Both the position numbers and the translations under genes were made by a program. From the NCBI RefSeq assembly GCF_014644295.1, contig NZ_BMKK01000017.1, positions 1 through 64,000 of the forward strand: a stretch of 64,000 nt of DNA, read 5' to 3'. The DNA comes from Emticicia aquatilis (lineage in GTDB: Bacteria; Bacteroidota; Bacteroidia; Cytophagales; Spirosomataceae). The notes under the pieces are model-generated. The model ran no database searches and had not been told where the DNA came from. It saw nothing but the letters and a program-made list of their open reading frames with translations. Positions 36,852 to 46,391 of this stretch are shown here, piece after piece (the stretch's first letter is position 1; each line of letters begins with the position of its first letter).

Positions 36852-37892
36852 ATGAAAAAAAATGTTCTGAGTCTATGCTTTGCTTTGATGTTTATCAATG
36901 CTCTATTTGCCCAAAACTCCTCTACTTTTACCAATCCATTATTACCGTCAGGAGCAGACCCGTATAGTTTTTATAAAGACGGCTATTATTATTACACCCA
37001 CACACAACAAAACAAGCTGACGATTTGGAAAACCAAAAACTTAGCAGATTTGAAAACCGCTGAGTCGAAGACAATTTGGACACCGCCCACTGGAACGATG
37101 TACTCAAAAGAATTGTGGGCTCCCGAAATACATTTTATTCAAGGAAAATGGTATATGTATTTTGCGGGTGATGATGGCGATAACAATCATCACCGAATGT
37201 ATGTGCTTGAAAATCCTTCGCCTGACCCAATGAAAGGCGATTGGACATTTAAAGGGAAAGTTGCCGACGAGTCGGCCGATAAATGGGCGATTGATGGCGA
37301 TGTTTTTGAGCATCGTGGGCAATTATACATGGTTTGGTCAGGCTGGGAAGGTGACAAAAATGGTCAACAAAACATTTATATTGCTAAAATGAAAAATCCG
37401 TGGACGATTACGGGCGGACGCTCGAAAATATCTGGCTCAGACTTTGACTGGGAAAAGCACGGTGATTTGAATGAGCCAAATCTTAAACACGTAAACGTAA
37501 ACGAAGGTCCACAAATATTGAAACACGGCAAGAAATTATTCATTATTTATTCAGCAAGTGGCTGCTGGACAGATTTTTATGCTCTTGGAATGCTCACAGC
37601 CGATGCCAATGCCGATTTGATGAATCCGAAAAGTTGGAAGAAATCTCCAGAACCATTATTCAAGCAATCTCCCGAAAATAAAGTTTTTGCACCAGGACAT
37701 AATTCCTTTTTCAAATCGGCCGATGGTAAAGAAGATTGGATTCTTTACCATGCCAATTCCGAGCCTAATCAAGGTTGTGGCAAATTTCGTTCACCAAGAA
37801 TGCAAAAGTTTACTTGGAATGCCGACGGTACGCCGAATTTTGGAGTTCCTGTGAAGGAAAATGAAGTATTGGCTGTTCCTTCGGGGAAGTAG
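36852..37892 (+). CDS. Glycoside hydrolase family 43 (arabinofuranosidase/xylosidase-like)
   Basis: 346 residues with signal peptide (INALFAQ). The five-bladed propeller motifs are SGADPYSFYKDGYYYYTHT (catalytic base Asp), LWAPEIHFIQGKWYMYFAG, AIDGDVFEHRGQLYMVWSG, and VNEGPQILKHGKKLFIIYSASG (general-acid Glu). GH43 enzymes release L-arabinose or D-xylose from plant polysaccharides. It is monocistronic here and not in a SusCD locus. Its last 21 codons recur at 39021-39086. Confidence 0.88.
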   Translation: MKKNVLSLCFALMFINALFAQNSSTFTNPLLPSGADPYSFYKDGYYYYTHTQQNKLTIWKTKNLADLKTAESKTIWTPPTGTMYSKELWAPEIHFIQGKWYMYFAGDDGDNNHHRMYVLENPSPDPMKGDWTFKGKVADESADKWAIDGDVFEHRGQLYMVWSGWEGDKNGQQNIYIAKMKNPWTITGGRSKISGSDFDWEKHGDLNEPNLKHVNVNEGPQILKHGKKLFIIYSASGCWTDFYALGMLTADANADLMNPKSWKKSPEPLFKQSPENKVFAPGHNSFFKSADGKEDWILYHANSEPNQGCGKFRSPRMQKFTWNADGTPNFGVPVKENEVLAVPSGK

Positions 37893-37942
37893 TTATCGTG
37901 AACTGGTATTTTGTAAAATAAATAGAGCAACCTCTACTTGCT

Positions 37943-38680
37943 CTATTTATTAATACTTTTCTTTAATCTTTTGGCTTCTTTTAAAACTATACTTTTTAGT
38001 TTTTTCTCGTAAGTGTGTATGGAATCAAATTCTTCAATGATATTATCTAAATAATTTGATGCTTTATTTGATTGTCCTGATTCTATCATAAAAGAAGCAT
38101 ATTCTAATCGAGCTGCATAATTAGAAAAACGTCTATCCATTTGTTTGAAAATACTTTCAGCTTTTTCGGTATCTCCTGTGTAGTGTAATGCCCAAGCATA
38201 AGCTATTTTAGCTTCTCCCAATGGTTCAATTTCCTTACTTAATTCGATAACTTTATTGTATTCTTTATTTAAGAAATAGGCATTTGATAATTTTTGGGTA
38301 AGCTCAAGATTATTATTAAAAATACCATTTCTACAAGACTCATATAATTTTATAGCCTCTTCATATCTCCCTCTTTCTGTATATGCGTCACCAAGATTAA
38401 TTTTATTTGTATATGATTCTGAAAACTTTACTGCCTTTTCTAATTTTTCTAAAGCATAGTTACTATAAATTAGCCCTTTAAACCCTTCCTTGACATTACG
38501 TACATTTTTTCTGTTATAGAAATTTTCATATAAGTAGATAAGGCTACCAATCAAAGGCAAGAACACAATAAGCCAATACCATTTTTGGTCATTATGATTT
38601 CGATATGCGTGAAATAAACAAAATGCTTGTAAAGCAAGAATGATGTAGTAGTAGTCAGTGTAATCAAAAAAGTTAAACAC
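37943..38680 (-). CDS. TPR-repeat membrane protein
   Basis: 245 residues with a GTG start; no ATG near. Two N-terminal hydrophobic segments (DYYYIILALQAFCLFHAY, and YWLIVFLPLIGSLIYLYENF; a PLD-N-like hairpin) precede about four TPR units (INLGDAYTERGRYEEAIKLYES, KLSNAYFLNKEYNKVIELSK, AYALHYTGDTEKAESIFKQM type). Function unknown; TPRs mediate protein contacts. It is encoded against its neighbours and lies between the GH43 gene and the displaced GH43 3' end. Confidence 0.75.
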   Translation of the reverse strand: MFNFFDYTDYYYIILALQAFCLFHAYRNHNDQKWYWLIVFLPLIGSLIYLYENFYNRKNVRNVKEGFKGLIYSNYALEKLEKAVKFSESYTNKINLGDAYTERGRYEEAIKLYESCRNGIFNNNLELTQKLSNAYFLNKEYNKVIELSKEIEPLGEAKIAYAWALHYTGDTEKAESIFKQMDRRFSNYAARLEYASFMIESGQSNKASNYLDNIIEEFDSIHTYEKKLKSIVLKEAKRLKKSINK

Positions 38681-39536
38681 AGCTGATGGTTTTTGAATTG
38701 GATGTAGTTATAAAATACAAATGTAATTATAACATCAGTTTTTTCAAATACAACATTTTATTGAAATGTAATCACTAATTACCATAAACATCAATATACG
38801 TACTAAAAATACTTCTAACTGGTGTTTTAAAGCGTTTTCTACATTATTAATTAATATCTGAAACAATTCTCACGTAAGTGGCTTGTTTACCATGTCAGGC
38901 TTTGTGAAAACTCACATTTTTAGTCTTTATAGCTTTTTGGAATCGGATTATTTTGTGGTGCTAAATAAGAAGCCTCCGGATGAAAAGTTGGATTTACAAT
39001 AAGGCATAATTCAGTTACACGGTACACCGAATTTTGGAGTCCCAGTAAAAGAAAATGAAGTATTGGCTGTTCCTTCTGGGAGGTGAAAGTAAATTGATTT
39101 TTTAGATATTTCAGTAATGCACAAGTCTATTAGGTAGGCTTGTGCATTTTTATTTACAACTAAAATTACCGCACATCAGTGTAAAAAAATCCCCAAAAGA
39201 ACTCTCTTTCATTGCAAAACTTCCCCAAAATATAGCCATTTGTTATATGGAATAGTTTTTTTGACTATTAGTGTGTTACTAAATTCTCAATCAAAAACAT
39301 TAAAATCCATTACAACACAACCTAAAATTCATACGGCTTTAAAATTACATTTTTGTTTATATATAGGGATAACAAAATCTGCACAACTTTTAAATCTGCT
39401 ACCCCTATAATTAGTTCTTTTGTTTATTTGAAATTTTGGTTTTAGATAAAAAATATTCCAAAATGATGTTCTTAGCTGGCTGCTGCTTTATGGAAATCAT
39501 ATACAAACAAGTAAACGATTTAAGCCAAATATAAAA
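38681..39536. other. 856-bp gene-poor region with a GH43 3' remnant
   Basis: No intact gene. It holds the GH43 remnant at 39021-39086. A 40-codon open stretch near 38890-39001 reads LESDYFVVLNKKPP, faintly like a pseudouridine-synthase N-terminus, too short to call. The remaining AT-rich sequence shows nothing recognisable; 39430-39536 probably holds the promoter of the next gene. Confidence 0.5.
39021..39086 (+). pseudogene. Displaced 3' fragment of a GH43 gene
   Basis: Encodes GTPNFGVPVKENEVLAVPSG then Arg and stop, the same as the last 21 codons of the GH43 gene (37827-37892) except the last residue. Most base differences are synonymous (ACG/ACA, GTT/GTC, CCT/CCA, GTG/GTA, TCG/TCT), meaning the copy diverged while still coding. 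Homology ends abruptly at 39021. Confidence 0.8.
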
Positions 39537-40010
39537 ATGCAAAACAATAGCAAAGACATTTTGAGGGAGCTGGTAAGCATTTTCAAAATCAATTTATCAA
39601 GAGCCCGTGTTTACGAAAAACTCTTGGGCATGACAGCAAACCATGATTTGAATAGCCATTTTCAGGAACAGTTAAATGATTCTAATCGAATGGTAAAAGA
39701 GCTTGAATTGATATTCAATGAGGCCATAGAAGACAGCGAAAAGAAAGTGCTATTTGAAGACTTACAACTAAGCCAACCTCAGTTTTATTTTGGCATGGCT
39801 CAAAACTCGGATAATATTCCGACGATAGTTATTTCTTGCAAATTTGGTGACGAATACCTCAAAGGCAAATACCAAAAAGCTATGCAGTTTTTTGATTTTA
39901 GGTATTTTCCGAAGCTAAAAAACATCATGAATAAGTATGTTTCAAATATCCATCACATGATGCAGGTTTTAGAAATAACCTTTTCGGATAATAAACTTCT
40001 TCCTTCATAG
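39537..40010 (+). CDS. Four-helix (ferritin-like) hypothetical protein
   Basis: 157 residues, almost wholly helical: ILRELVSIFKINLSRARVYEKLLG, LNSHFQEQLNDSNRMVKELELIFN, YLKGKYQKAMQF and a C-terminal helix. The pattern recalls DUF2383/PA2169-type four-helix bundles in general-stress loci, and it precedes a pair of stress-protein-like genes. No metal-binding ExxH motif is visible, so the function stays open. Confidence 0.55.
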   Translation: MQNNSKDILRELVSIFKINLSRARVYEKLLGMTANHDLNSHFQEQLNDSNRMVKELELIFNEAIEDSEKKVLFEDLQLSQPQFYFGMAQNSDNIPTIVISCKFGDEYLKGKYQKAMQFFDFRYFPKLKNIMNKYVSNIHHMMQVLEITFSDNKLLPS

Positions 40011-40113
40011 CAAGGATTTATATATATCCAGATTAAAACGTGGCACGTTGCTGACAATCAATTTTTGTTTCAGTTTCGTGTTACGTTTACTTTTTTACTA
40101 AACATACAACAAA

Positions 40114-40605
40114 ATGGAAAATCAAGAATTTAAAGAAATCGCTCAAATCATTGATTCGGTGAAGTTTGGTATGTTGTCAACGCTTGGCAAAGGCAATAAA
40201 ATACATAGCCGCCCAATGACCACCAGTCAGATAGAAGACAACGGATACATTTGGTTTTTTACGAGTATCGAAACCGATTTAGTGAAAGAAATCTCGCTCA
40301 AAGATAGCATACAGCTCTCATACGCCGAGCCAACGGATAATGTATATATTTCAATCAATGGCGATGCCGAAATCATCAACAATAAAGCCAAGAAAGAAGA
40401 ATTGTGGACACCTTTGGCCAAAGCATGGTTCCCGAAAGGAGTTGACGACCCCAATTTGGTTTTGGTAAAGATAAAAGTGAATGAAGCTGAGGTTTGGGAC
40501 AGTGGCTCAAATAGGATTCTTTCGCTGGCGAAGATTGTAAAAGCGATTTTTAATTCAGAAAGGTTTGAAGCGGACGATGATTCGCACAAAGTTATAAAAA
40601 TGTAA
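40114..40605 (+). CDS. Pyridoxamine 5'-phosphate oxidase-like general stress protein
   Basis: 163 residues, split-barrel FMN-binding fold: AQIIDSVKFGMLSTLGKGNKIHSRPMT, IWFFTSIETDLVKEI, AWFPKGVDDPNLVLVKI. It matches the general stress protein 26 group. The cofactor may be FMN or F420-like; catalytic role unknown. It is 4 bp upstream of the FAD oxidoreductase gene and must be cotranscribed. Confidence 0.82.
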   Translation: MENQEFKEIAQIIDSVKFGMLSTLGKGNKIHSRPMTTSQIEDNGYIWFFTSIETDLVKEISLKDSIQLSYAEPTDNVYISINGDAEIINNKAKKEELWTPLAKAWFPKGVDDPNLVLVKIKVNEAEVWDSGSNRILSLAKIVKAIFNSERFEADDDSHKVIKM

Positions 40606-40609
40606 TGCA

Positions 40610-41812
40610 ATGGATTTAAGAACAGAAGAACCTTTCTGGTTGATGAGAAGCGGAATTATTCAGTCTTTCCCATCCATAAAGAAATCGGCAAGTACGGAAG
40701 TAGTAATTTTAGGCGGAGGCATAACTGGCTCATTAATAGCCTATTATTTAGCAAAGGCTGGGATTTCGGCTATATTAATCGACAAACGTAAAATCGGTAT
40801 GGGTAGCACTTGTGCGAGTACTGCTCTTTTACAATACGAAATAGATACTCCATTGCAAGAATTACAAGAATACGTAGGTTTTGAAAACGCCGCTCGTAGC
40901 TACCAACTTTGTATCGAGGCCATTGCTAAAATAGAGAAAATAGTAAAAGAACTAAACGTTGAGGTAGGTTTTTCGGAGCGTAAAAGTTTCTACTACGCAT
41001 CGAATAAAAGCGATGCAAAAGAACTGCCTAAAGAATATGAATTAAGAAAGCAAATAGGCATTGATTTAGAATACTGGGAAGAAGAAGAAATCAAAAACAA
41101 ATTTGGTTTTTCGGCCCCAGCCGCCTTGATGTCGAAAGATGGAGCTCAAATTGATGCTTATTCATTTACACACCATCTATTAGATTTTGCTCAGAAAAAC
41201 GGTGTGCAAGTTTTTGATGACTCAGAAGTTACCGAAATAAAACACCATAAAAGTAGTGTCGAACTAACGACTAAATATGGTTTAAAAATAGATGCAAAGA
41301 AGTTAATTATTGCCAGTGGGTATGAATCTCAGCAGTTTTTATCAAAAAAAGTAGTACAATTCAATTCTTCGTTTGCAATCGTGAGCGAGCCTTTCGAGCA
41401 AAAAGAACTTTGGCTGGATAACTGCCTCATTTGGGAAACCGCTCGGCCGTATTTGTATTTACGCACAACTGATGATAACCGTGTTTTGATTGGCGGAAAA
41501 GACGAAGAATTTTATAATCCTAAAAAACGAGATGCCCTCAACGATAAAAAGGCGATGCAGTTAGAAAAAGAATTCGATAAACTCTTTCCTGATTTGCTTT
41601 TCAGAACTGATTTTAAATGGGCTGGTACTTTTGCCGAAACAAAAGATGGTTTACCGTATATCGGAGCAGTAGACGAACGCCCCAATACTTATTTTGCTAT
41701 GGGTTTTGGCGGAAATGGCATCGTTTTTAGCCTTTTAGCGGCCGAAATCATTCGAGATGAATTGACAGGAAAACAAAATAATGATGCAAAAATCTTTGGA
41801 TTTGATAGATAA
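40610..41812 (+). CDS. FAD-dependent oxidoreductase (DAO family)
   Basis: 400 residues. The Rossmann FAD motif VVILGGGITGSLIAYYLAKAG sits at about 30-50, with IDKRKIGMGSTCASTALLQYEID binding FAD next, and the C-terminal IGAVDERPNTYFAMGFGGNGIVFSLLAAEII closing the site. The family oxidises amines or D-amino acids. It differs from Rieske-bearing homologues in lacking the C-terminal CxH...CxxH domain. Paired with the PNPOx-like gene, this suggests a stress or catabolic two-gene unit; substrate unknown. Confidence 0.85.
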   Translation: MDLRTEEPFWLMRSGIIQSFPSIKKSASTEVVILGGGITGSLIAYYLAKAGISAILIDKRKIGMGSTCASTALLQYEIDTPLQELQEYVGFENAARSYQLCIEAIAKIEKIVKELNVEVGFSERKSFYYASNKSDAKELPKEYELRKQIGIDLEYWEEEEIKNKFGFSAPAALMSKDGAQIDAYSFTHHLLDFAQKNGVQVFDDSEVTEIKHHKSSVELTTKYGLKIDAKKLIIASGYESQQFLSKKVVQFNSSFAIVSEPFEQKELWLDNCLIWETARPYLYLRTTDDNRVLIGGKDEEFYNPKKRDALNDKKAMQLEKEFDKLFPDLLFRTDFKWAGTFAETKDGLPYIGAVDERPNTYFAMGFGGNGIVFSLLAAEIIRDELTGKQNNDAKIFGFDR

Positions 41813-41852
41813 AGCAAACGAGGCTACATTCAAAACGTAGCCTCGTTTGCTT
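41812..41852. terminator. Bidirectional terminator
   Basis: A 16-bp perfect stem (41812-41827 / 41837-41852) reading AAGCAAACGAGGCTAC on the left, overlapping the last base of the oxidoreductase stop and ending before the convergent T9SS gene. Confidence 0.75.
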
Positions 41853-41875
41853 CTTGGAGAAAATCCATGAGTGGT

Positions 41876-44158
41876 TTATTGTCTAAACACCCGAATAGTC
41901 TTTGTATTATTATTTTGTTTTATGCTCAAAAAATACTGTCCCGAAGCATTTTTGCTTAAAATTTCTTCAATCGCAGACTTTTGGCTTTCCCAAGTACCTG
42001 AGTTTTGGTATAGTTTATTGCCCATTTTATCGCTCATCATTATTTCAAATTCTCCTTCGGGTGCTTTTTCATTGATTAATAAATCAATTTTTCCATCAGT
42101 GGTATTTGGGAAAACAGTGGCATTGAGTGAGGTGGGCTCTGTGTCTAAATCGCTTTGTGTCTGAGCAACAGTAGAAACGCCGTCAGTTATACTTTTGAGT
42201 GTTTTACCAACCCTGATTCGGTCAACAATCACTTCCGAACCTACAAGTATATTGCTTTGCGATAATACAATATTTGATAAATTTGGAATACGCACTTTAC
42301 TCACTGATTGATTTAAAACCCTTCCAGAATAATAATCTCTATAAGAAGTTGTCAAACTCGAAGTTCCTATTTTGTCTCCCGATAGAAAATAACTAAAATT
42401 TATGTCTATGACAGGGCTTGGTTGCTTTTTTGTTAAATCCTCATTTCCTAATGAGATAGCAGCAATAATTTGGTCATTTTTATCCCTTACAACGAGTGAA
42501 TTAAAAGTAATGTAATCGAAACACACGGGGGTATTTACCAAAGAAAATTTGAGAAGTGGTCGTGTAGGTTCTTCTTTTGAGCTAAGAAACATAAAATAGT
42601 TTGATGGGTTCAGAAATGAAGTTAGATATTCATCACATCTGAAATTCCAACCTAAACTATTGATTCGCTGCATGGCTTTATAATTGAGCTGAAAACTAAC
42701 GAAAATCTGGTCATTGGCTGGTGCTTTTAAAGCTCGTTTTACATCTTGTCCGTTTCTATTCAAATAAGCGGCTCCACCCGAAGCGGTATAGTTTTTCTTG
42801 ACCAAACCATCAACGACTTTTATCGGATTAGTATTTGATGGCGTGAGTGCCTCCCAGTTATTTTGGGTAAGTGTTTCCCCCTTTGTGTAGTCAAAATCTT
42901 CTTTAAGTAGTAAATCGGCTTTATTATCACAGTCTTCGATAATACCTTTTATTTTCCAGACAGTTTTTTCACAATATCCGCCAACAGGTGTAAAGTGTAT
43001 TTCACCTTCATAAACACCAGCACTACCAGCAATAGGGTTGCCATTCGGACTTATTTTATCAGAATTTCCTACTAACAGAATGTCCAAAGAGTTGTTAGTG
43101 TCGTAGTAATGGTAAAATGATTTTAGTATATTATTGGTTTTGGTATAAGTATAGTTTGTTTCATTGTAATAACTTGTTAAAGCCTTAAACCCACTTGGAG
43201 CAACTACTGATAAATCAGTAACATCCGCACCTATCTTTGTGTGTATATATGCCGTCAAACTATTAGATAATATTTCTTCATTAGCACACGTTTTAAGAAT
43301 AATTTCATCCTTTTTGAAGTCATTGGGATTAACATTTTGGGTTGTAGCTCCTCCATTTTCAAGATATTTCCATACTGATAATGAAGATATAAATTTATCT
43401 TTATAAGCTAAACCTGGCACACATGGCATTACACTACCCCATGTTTTTCCGACTCGTATTCTATCTATTGTACATTCTGTTCCATCATTTATATCGCTCT
43501 GGCTTAAAACAACATTACTAATATTTGTGACTTTAGCTTTGCTTGGATAAAACCCATCGCCACTAAATGCACTGATATTGGTACTTTCATTTCTTAAATA
43601 CGCTTGTCCGCTACCCGTACCAGTAAGTTGGTATGAAAAACTAAAATCCGCAGTGTTATTACCAACAGGAATCAATGATAGTATCTCATTTTTTGAATCT
43701 CGTACGACTAAATACCAATTAATTCCTGCAAAATTTGTAGAAACTAATGAAAATTTCAGTAAAGGAATAGTCGGATTTTCTTTGGAACTCAAAAACATAA
43801 AATAACTCAAAGGACTAAATTGCTTAGGATAATGAGTATTACCAACTGGAAAATATTTTTTCACATCCACTTGAAACGAAAGGTAGATTTTTTCATCAGT
43901 AACAGGCGTAAATGACCGAACAACATCTTGTCCGTTTTTATTTAAATAAGCTGCTCCGCCCGAGGCTGAATAGCCTGTTTTTGACAAACCCGACACAATT
44001 TTTATTGGATTATCGCTTGTACTCGTGAGTGGTTTCCAGTTGTGGTTATTCAGATTATCACCAATTGGATAATCAAAGTCTTCGCTCAAAAGCAAATCTT
44101 GAGCATTTACGAAAATAGCAGAAAAAAGGAGTAGGAGAGTAGCAATGTGTGCTTTCAT
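41876..44158 (-). CDS. T9SS-sorted secreted protein with two internal modules
   Basis: 760 residues with signal peptide (SAIFVNAQ) and a C-terminal type A sorting domain (about 685-760: VFPNTTDGKIDLLI, FEIMMSDKMGNKLYQ, GQYFLSIKQ, TIRVFRQ), so it leaves through the type IX system. The N-terminal module (about 20-250; LLSEDFDYPIGDNLNNHNW) recurs at about 420-665 (LLKEDFDYTKGETLTQNNW), each a jelly-roll-like fold ending IDRIRVGKT. A linker of Cys-bearing sequence (260-415) separates them. No catalytic motif seen; an adhesion or binding role is possible. Confidence 0.75.
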   Translation of the reverse strand: MKAHIATLLLLFSAIFVNAQDLLLSEDFDYPIGDNLNNHNWKPLTSTSDNPIKIVSGLSKTGYSASGGAAYLNKNGQDVVRSFTPVTDEKIYLSFQVDVKKYFPVGNTHYPKQFSPLSYFMFLSSKENPTIPLLKFSLVSTNFAGINWYLVVRDSKNEILSLIPVGNNTADFSFSYQLTGTGSGQAYLRNESTNISAFSGDGFYPSKAKVTNISNVVLSQSDINDGTECTIDRIRVGKTWGSVMPCVPGLAYKDKFISSLSVWKYLENGGATTQNVNPNDFKKDEIILKTCANEEILSNSLTAYIHTKIGADVTDLSVVAPSGFKALTSYYNETNYTYTKTNNILKSFYHYYDTNNSLDILLVGNSDKISPNGNPIAGSAGVYEGEIHFTPVGGYCEKTVWKIKGIIEDCDNKADLLLKEDFDYTKGETLTQNNWEALTPSNTNPIKVVDGLVKKNYTASGGAAYLNRNGQDVKRALKAPANDQIFVSFQLNYKAMQRINSLGWNFRCDEYLTSFLNPSNYFMFLSSKEEPTRPLLKFSLVNTPVCFDYITFNSLVVRDKNDQIIAAISLGNEDLTKKQPSPVIDINFSYFLSGDKIGTSSLTTSYRDYYSGRVLNQSVSKVRIPNLSNIVLSQSNILVGSEVIVDRIRVGKTLKSITDGVSTVAQTQSDLDTEPTSLNATVFPNTTDGKIDLLINEKAPEGEFEIMMSDKMGNKLYQNSGTWESQKSAIEEILSKNASGQYFLSIKQNNNTKTIRVFRQ

Positions 44159-44302
44159 ATTTTTAGATTTAGTGTTCAGCGGTTATTGACTGTATTTTCT
44201 GAGAAAAGTTGTAAAGATTTTTAGATAAAAATACAAAATACTTTTCTATTATCGCATCTCAATAAATAAACGTCCAATTTTGAGCCAAATAAACACTAAA
44301 TT

Positions 44303-44815
44303 ATGAAAAAATACATTGCTTTTCTAAGAGGAATAAACGTCGGAAATATCCGAATCAAAATGCCCGATTTGAAAAATGCCTTTCAAGATATGGGCTTTCA
44401 AAATGTTGCAACCTATTTACAAACTGGAAATGTAGTTTTTGAATCGGAGAAAAATATTTCGGAAATAAAGGTAATTCTTGAAAAAGGACTTACAGAAACC
44501 TTTCATTATCAGGCTTTTGTGCTACTTTATGACTTTGATGTTTTGGACGAAATCGTTGTTAAATACCCATTCCAAAAGGACGAAAGTAATCACGCTTATG
44601 TAATTTTTGTAGAAAGTGAATCTGTTTTTGAAGAACTGGCAACTATTGCAGAAAGTGTAGATGAGGAAATAGCCAGAGGAAATACCGTGCTTTATTGGAA
44701 AGTTCCAAAAGGCGAAAGTTTGAATACTCCTTTTTCTAAAATCACCGCCAAAGCAAAATACAAAAGCACTACCACCGTTCGGAATATCAATACACTCGAA
44801 AAAATGCTCGAATAA
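44303..44815 (+). CDS. DUF1697-family protein
   Basis: 170 residues. The family opening KKYIAFLRGINVGNIRIKMPDLKNAFQDMGFQNVATYLQTGNVVFES is diagnostic, and the C-terminus TTVRNINTLEKMLE is also conserved. Function unknown; cytoplasmic. Monocistronic. Confidence 0.88.
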   Translation: MKKYIAFLRGINVGNIRIKMPDLKNAFQDMGFQNVATYLQTGNVVFESEKNISEIKVILEKGLTETFHYQAFVLLYDFDVLDEIVVKYPFQKDESNHAYVIFVESESVFEELATIAESVDEEIARGNTVLYWKVPKGESLNTPFSKITAKAKYKSTTTVRNINTLEKMLE

Positions 44816-44828
44816 TTAATTTTAGTTT

Positions 44829-44904
44829 TGTAGAACAACTGCGTCGGCAGTCCGATTTCTAAATTGTATCGTATGAATTGAACAATTTAGAAAATTGTTC
44901 TACA
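44829..44904. repeat. Inverted repeat upstream of ffh
   Basis: TGTAGAACAA (44829-44838) and TTGTTCTACA (44895-44904) are exact reverse complements 56 bp apart; the inner AACAATTT/AAATTGTT also pair. Could terminate the DUF1697 transcript or be a dispersed element. Confidence 0.45.
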
Positions 44905-45004
44905 TTTTTGGCACTAAAAAAACTATCTTTGCAACTTGTTTTAACTCACCGATGTAGCAATTGTTGTTCGTGATAATTGCTAATTGATAATTGTTAACTG
45001 AAAA

Positions 45005-46321
45005 ATGTTTGAAAATTTAAGTGATAAGCTAAATAAAGCCATCAAAACCCTTAAAGGGCAGGGCAGAATTACTGATATTAATGTGGCAGCCACCGTCAAA
45101 GAAGTAAGACGTGCTTTGATGGATGCCGACGTAAACTATAAAGTTGCCAAAGACGTAACCGACCGTGTGCGTGAAAAAGCAATCGACCGTAAGGTGATGA
45201 TTGCGGTTGAGCCAGGGCAATTGTTCGTAAAAATCGTACAGGAAGAGTTAATGGAACTCATGGGCGGACAAGCTCAGAGTGTCAATCTAAAGGGCTCTCC
45301 AGCAGTGGTTTTAATTGCAGGTTTGCAAGGTTCGGGTAAGACTACTTTTTCGGGAAAATTTGCTTCTTACATCAAAAAACAAGGTCGCCAAGTATTGCTG
45401 GTTGCCTGTGATGTATATCGTCCTGCGGCCATCACGCAATTGCAAGTATTGGGCGAGCAAATCGGTGTAGAAGTTTTTGCTGAGCCTGAAAACAAAAATG
45501 CCGTTGATATTGCTAAAAATGCACTTGCTTACGCAAAATCGAAAGGTAAGAGCGTTGTGATTGTCGATACGGCGGGTCGTTTGGCAGTTGATGAGGTGAT
45601 GATGAAAGAGGTAGAGGAAATCAAGAAAGCCATCACACCGAGTGAGATTTTATTTGTAGTTGACTCGATGACGGGTCAAGATGCCGTAAATACTGCTAAG
45701 ACCTTCAACGAAAGACTTGATTTTGATGGCGTAGTACTAACCAAACTCGACGGTGATTCTCGTGGTGGTGCAGCCCTTTCAATCAAAGCCGTTGTAAATA
45801 AACCAATCAAGTTTATTTCTACAGGTGAGAAGATGGATGCTCTTGATATCTTCTACCCAGACCGTATGGCGAGTAGAATCTTGGGCATGGGTGACGTGAT
45901 TTCCCTCGTAGAAAGAGCTCAACAAGCTTTCGACGAAGACGAATCTCGCCGCTTGAACAAGAAAATGCGTGAGAATAAGTTTGATTTGACCGACTTCTTG
46001 ACGCAATTAGAGCAAATCAAGAAAATGGGAAATATCAAAGATTTGATGGGTATGATTCCAGGGGTTGGTTCACAAATCAAAGACATTGATATTAGCAACG
46101 ATTCGTTTAAGCCAATTGAAGCCATTATCAAATCAATGACTCCGAAAGAGCGTGAAAAACCAGATATTATTGATGGTAGCCGTAAGAAAAGAATTGCCGC
46201 AGGTAGCGGAACAGATATTACACAAGTAAATAATCTCTTGAAGCAATTCGACCAAATGAGAAGCATGATGAAAAAAGTAAATCAGATGCAATCATCGGGT
46301 AAAATGAAGGCTTTCAAATAA
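45005..46321 (+). CDS. ffh: Signal recognition particle protein Ffh
   Basis: 438 residues. The N domain precedes the G domain with G1 GLQGSGKTTFSGKFA (about 107), DVYRPAAITQL, DTAGRLAVDE, TKLDGDSRGGAAL. A methionine-rich M domain (about 330-438) ends MKKVNQMQSSGKMKAFK and binds SRP RNA and signal sequences. It targets nascent inner-membrane proteins to FtsY. TATCTTTG at 44924-44931 is a plausible -7 box. Confidence 0.96.
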   Translation: MFENLSDKLNKAIKTLKGQGRITDINVAATVKEVRRALMDADVNYKVAKDVTDRVREKAIDRKVMIAVEPGQLFVKIVQEELMELMGGQAQSVNLKGSPAVVLIAGLQGSGKTTFSGKFASYIKKQGRQVLLVACDVYRPAAITQLQVLGEQIGVEVFAEPENKNAVDIAKNALAYAKSKGKSVVIVDTAGRLAVDEVMMKEVEEIKKAITPSEILFVVDSMTGQDAVNTAKTFNERLDFDGVVLTKLDGDSRGGAALSIKAVVNKPIKFISTGEKMDALDIFYPDRMASRILGMGDVISLVERAQQAFDEDESRRLNKKMRENKFDLTDFLTQLEQIKKMGNIKDLMGMIPGVGSQIKDIDISNDSFKPIEAIIKSMTPKEREKPDIIDGSRKKRIAAGSGTDITQVNNLLKQFDQMRSMMKKVNQMQSSGKMKAFK

Positions 46322-46339
46322 GATTTTACTTAGAAAATG

Positions 46340-46374
46340 AAAAGGTCAATGGGCAGGTTGCTCGTTGACCTTTT
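46340..46374. terminator. Terminator after ffh
   Basis: AAAAGGTCAA (46340-46349) pairs with TTGACCTTTT (46365-46374), followed by T residues on the plus strand; it also faces the convergent glycine-rich gene. Confidence 0.7.
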
Positions 46375-46391
46375 TTGTATTGCAGATTAGA

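Noticed and set aside
36852-37892. Polysaccharide utilisation locus around the GH43 gene
   Set aside because: Neighbouring genes are a haem lipoprotein, an orphan lipoprotein and a TPR protein; no SusCD pair or other glycosidase.
38881-39001. Possible pseudouridine-synthase fragment (DYFVVLNKKPP)
   Set aside because: About ten matching residues with no further motif; it cannot be told from chance in AT-rich DNA.
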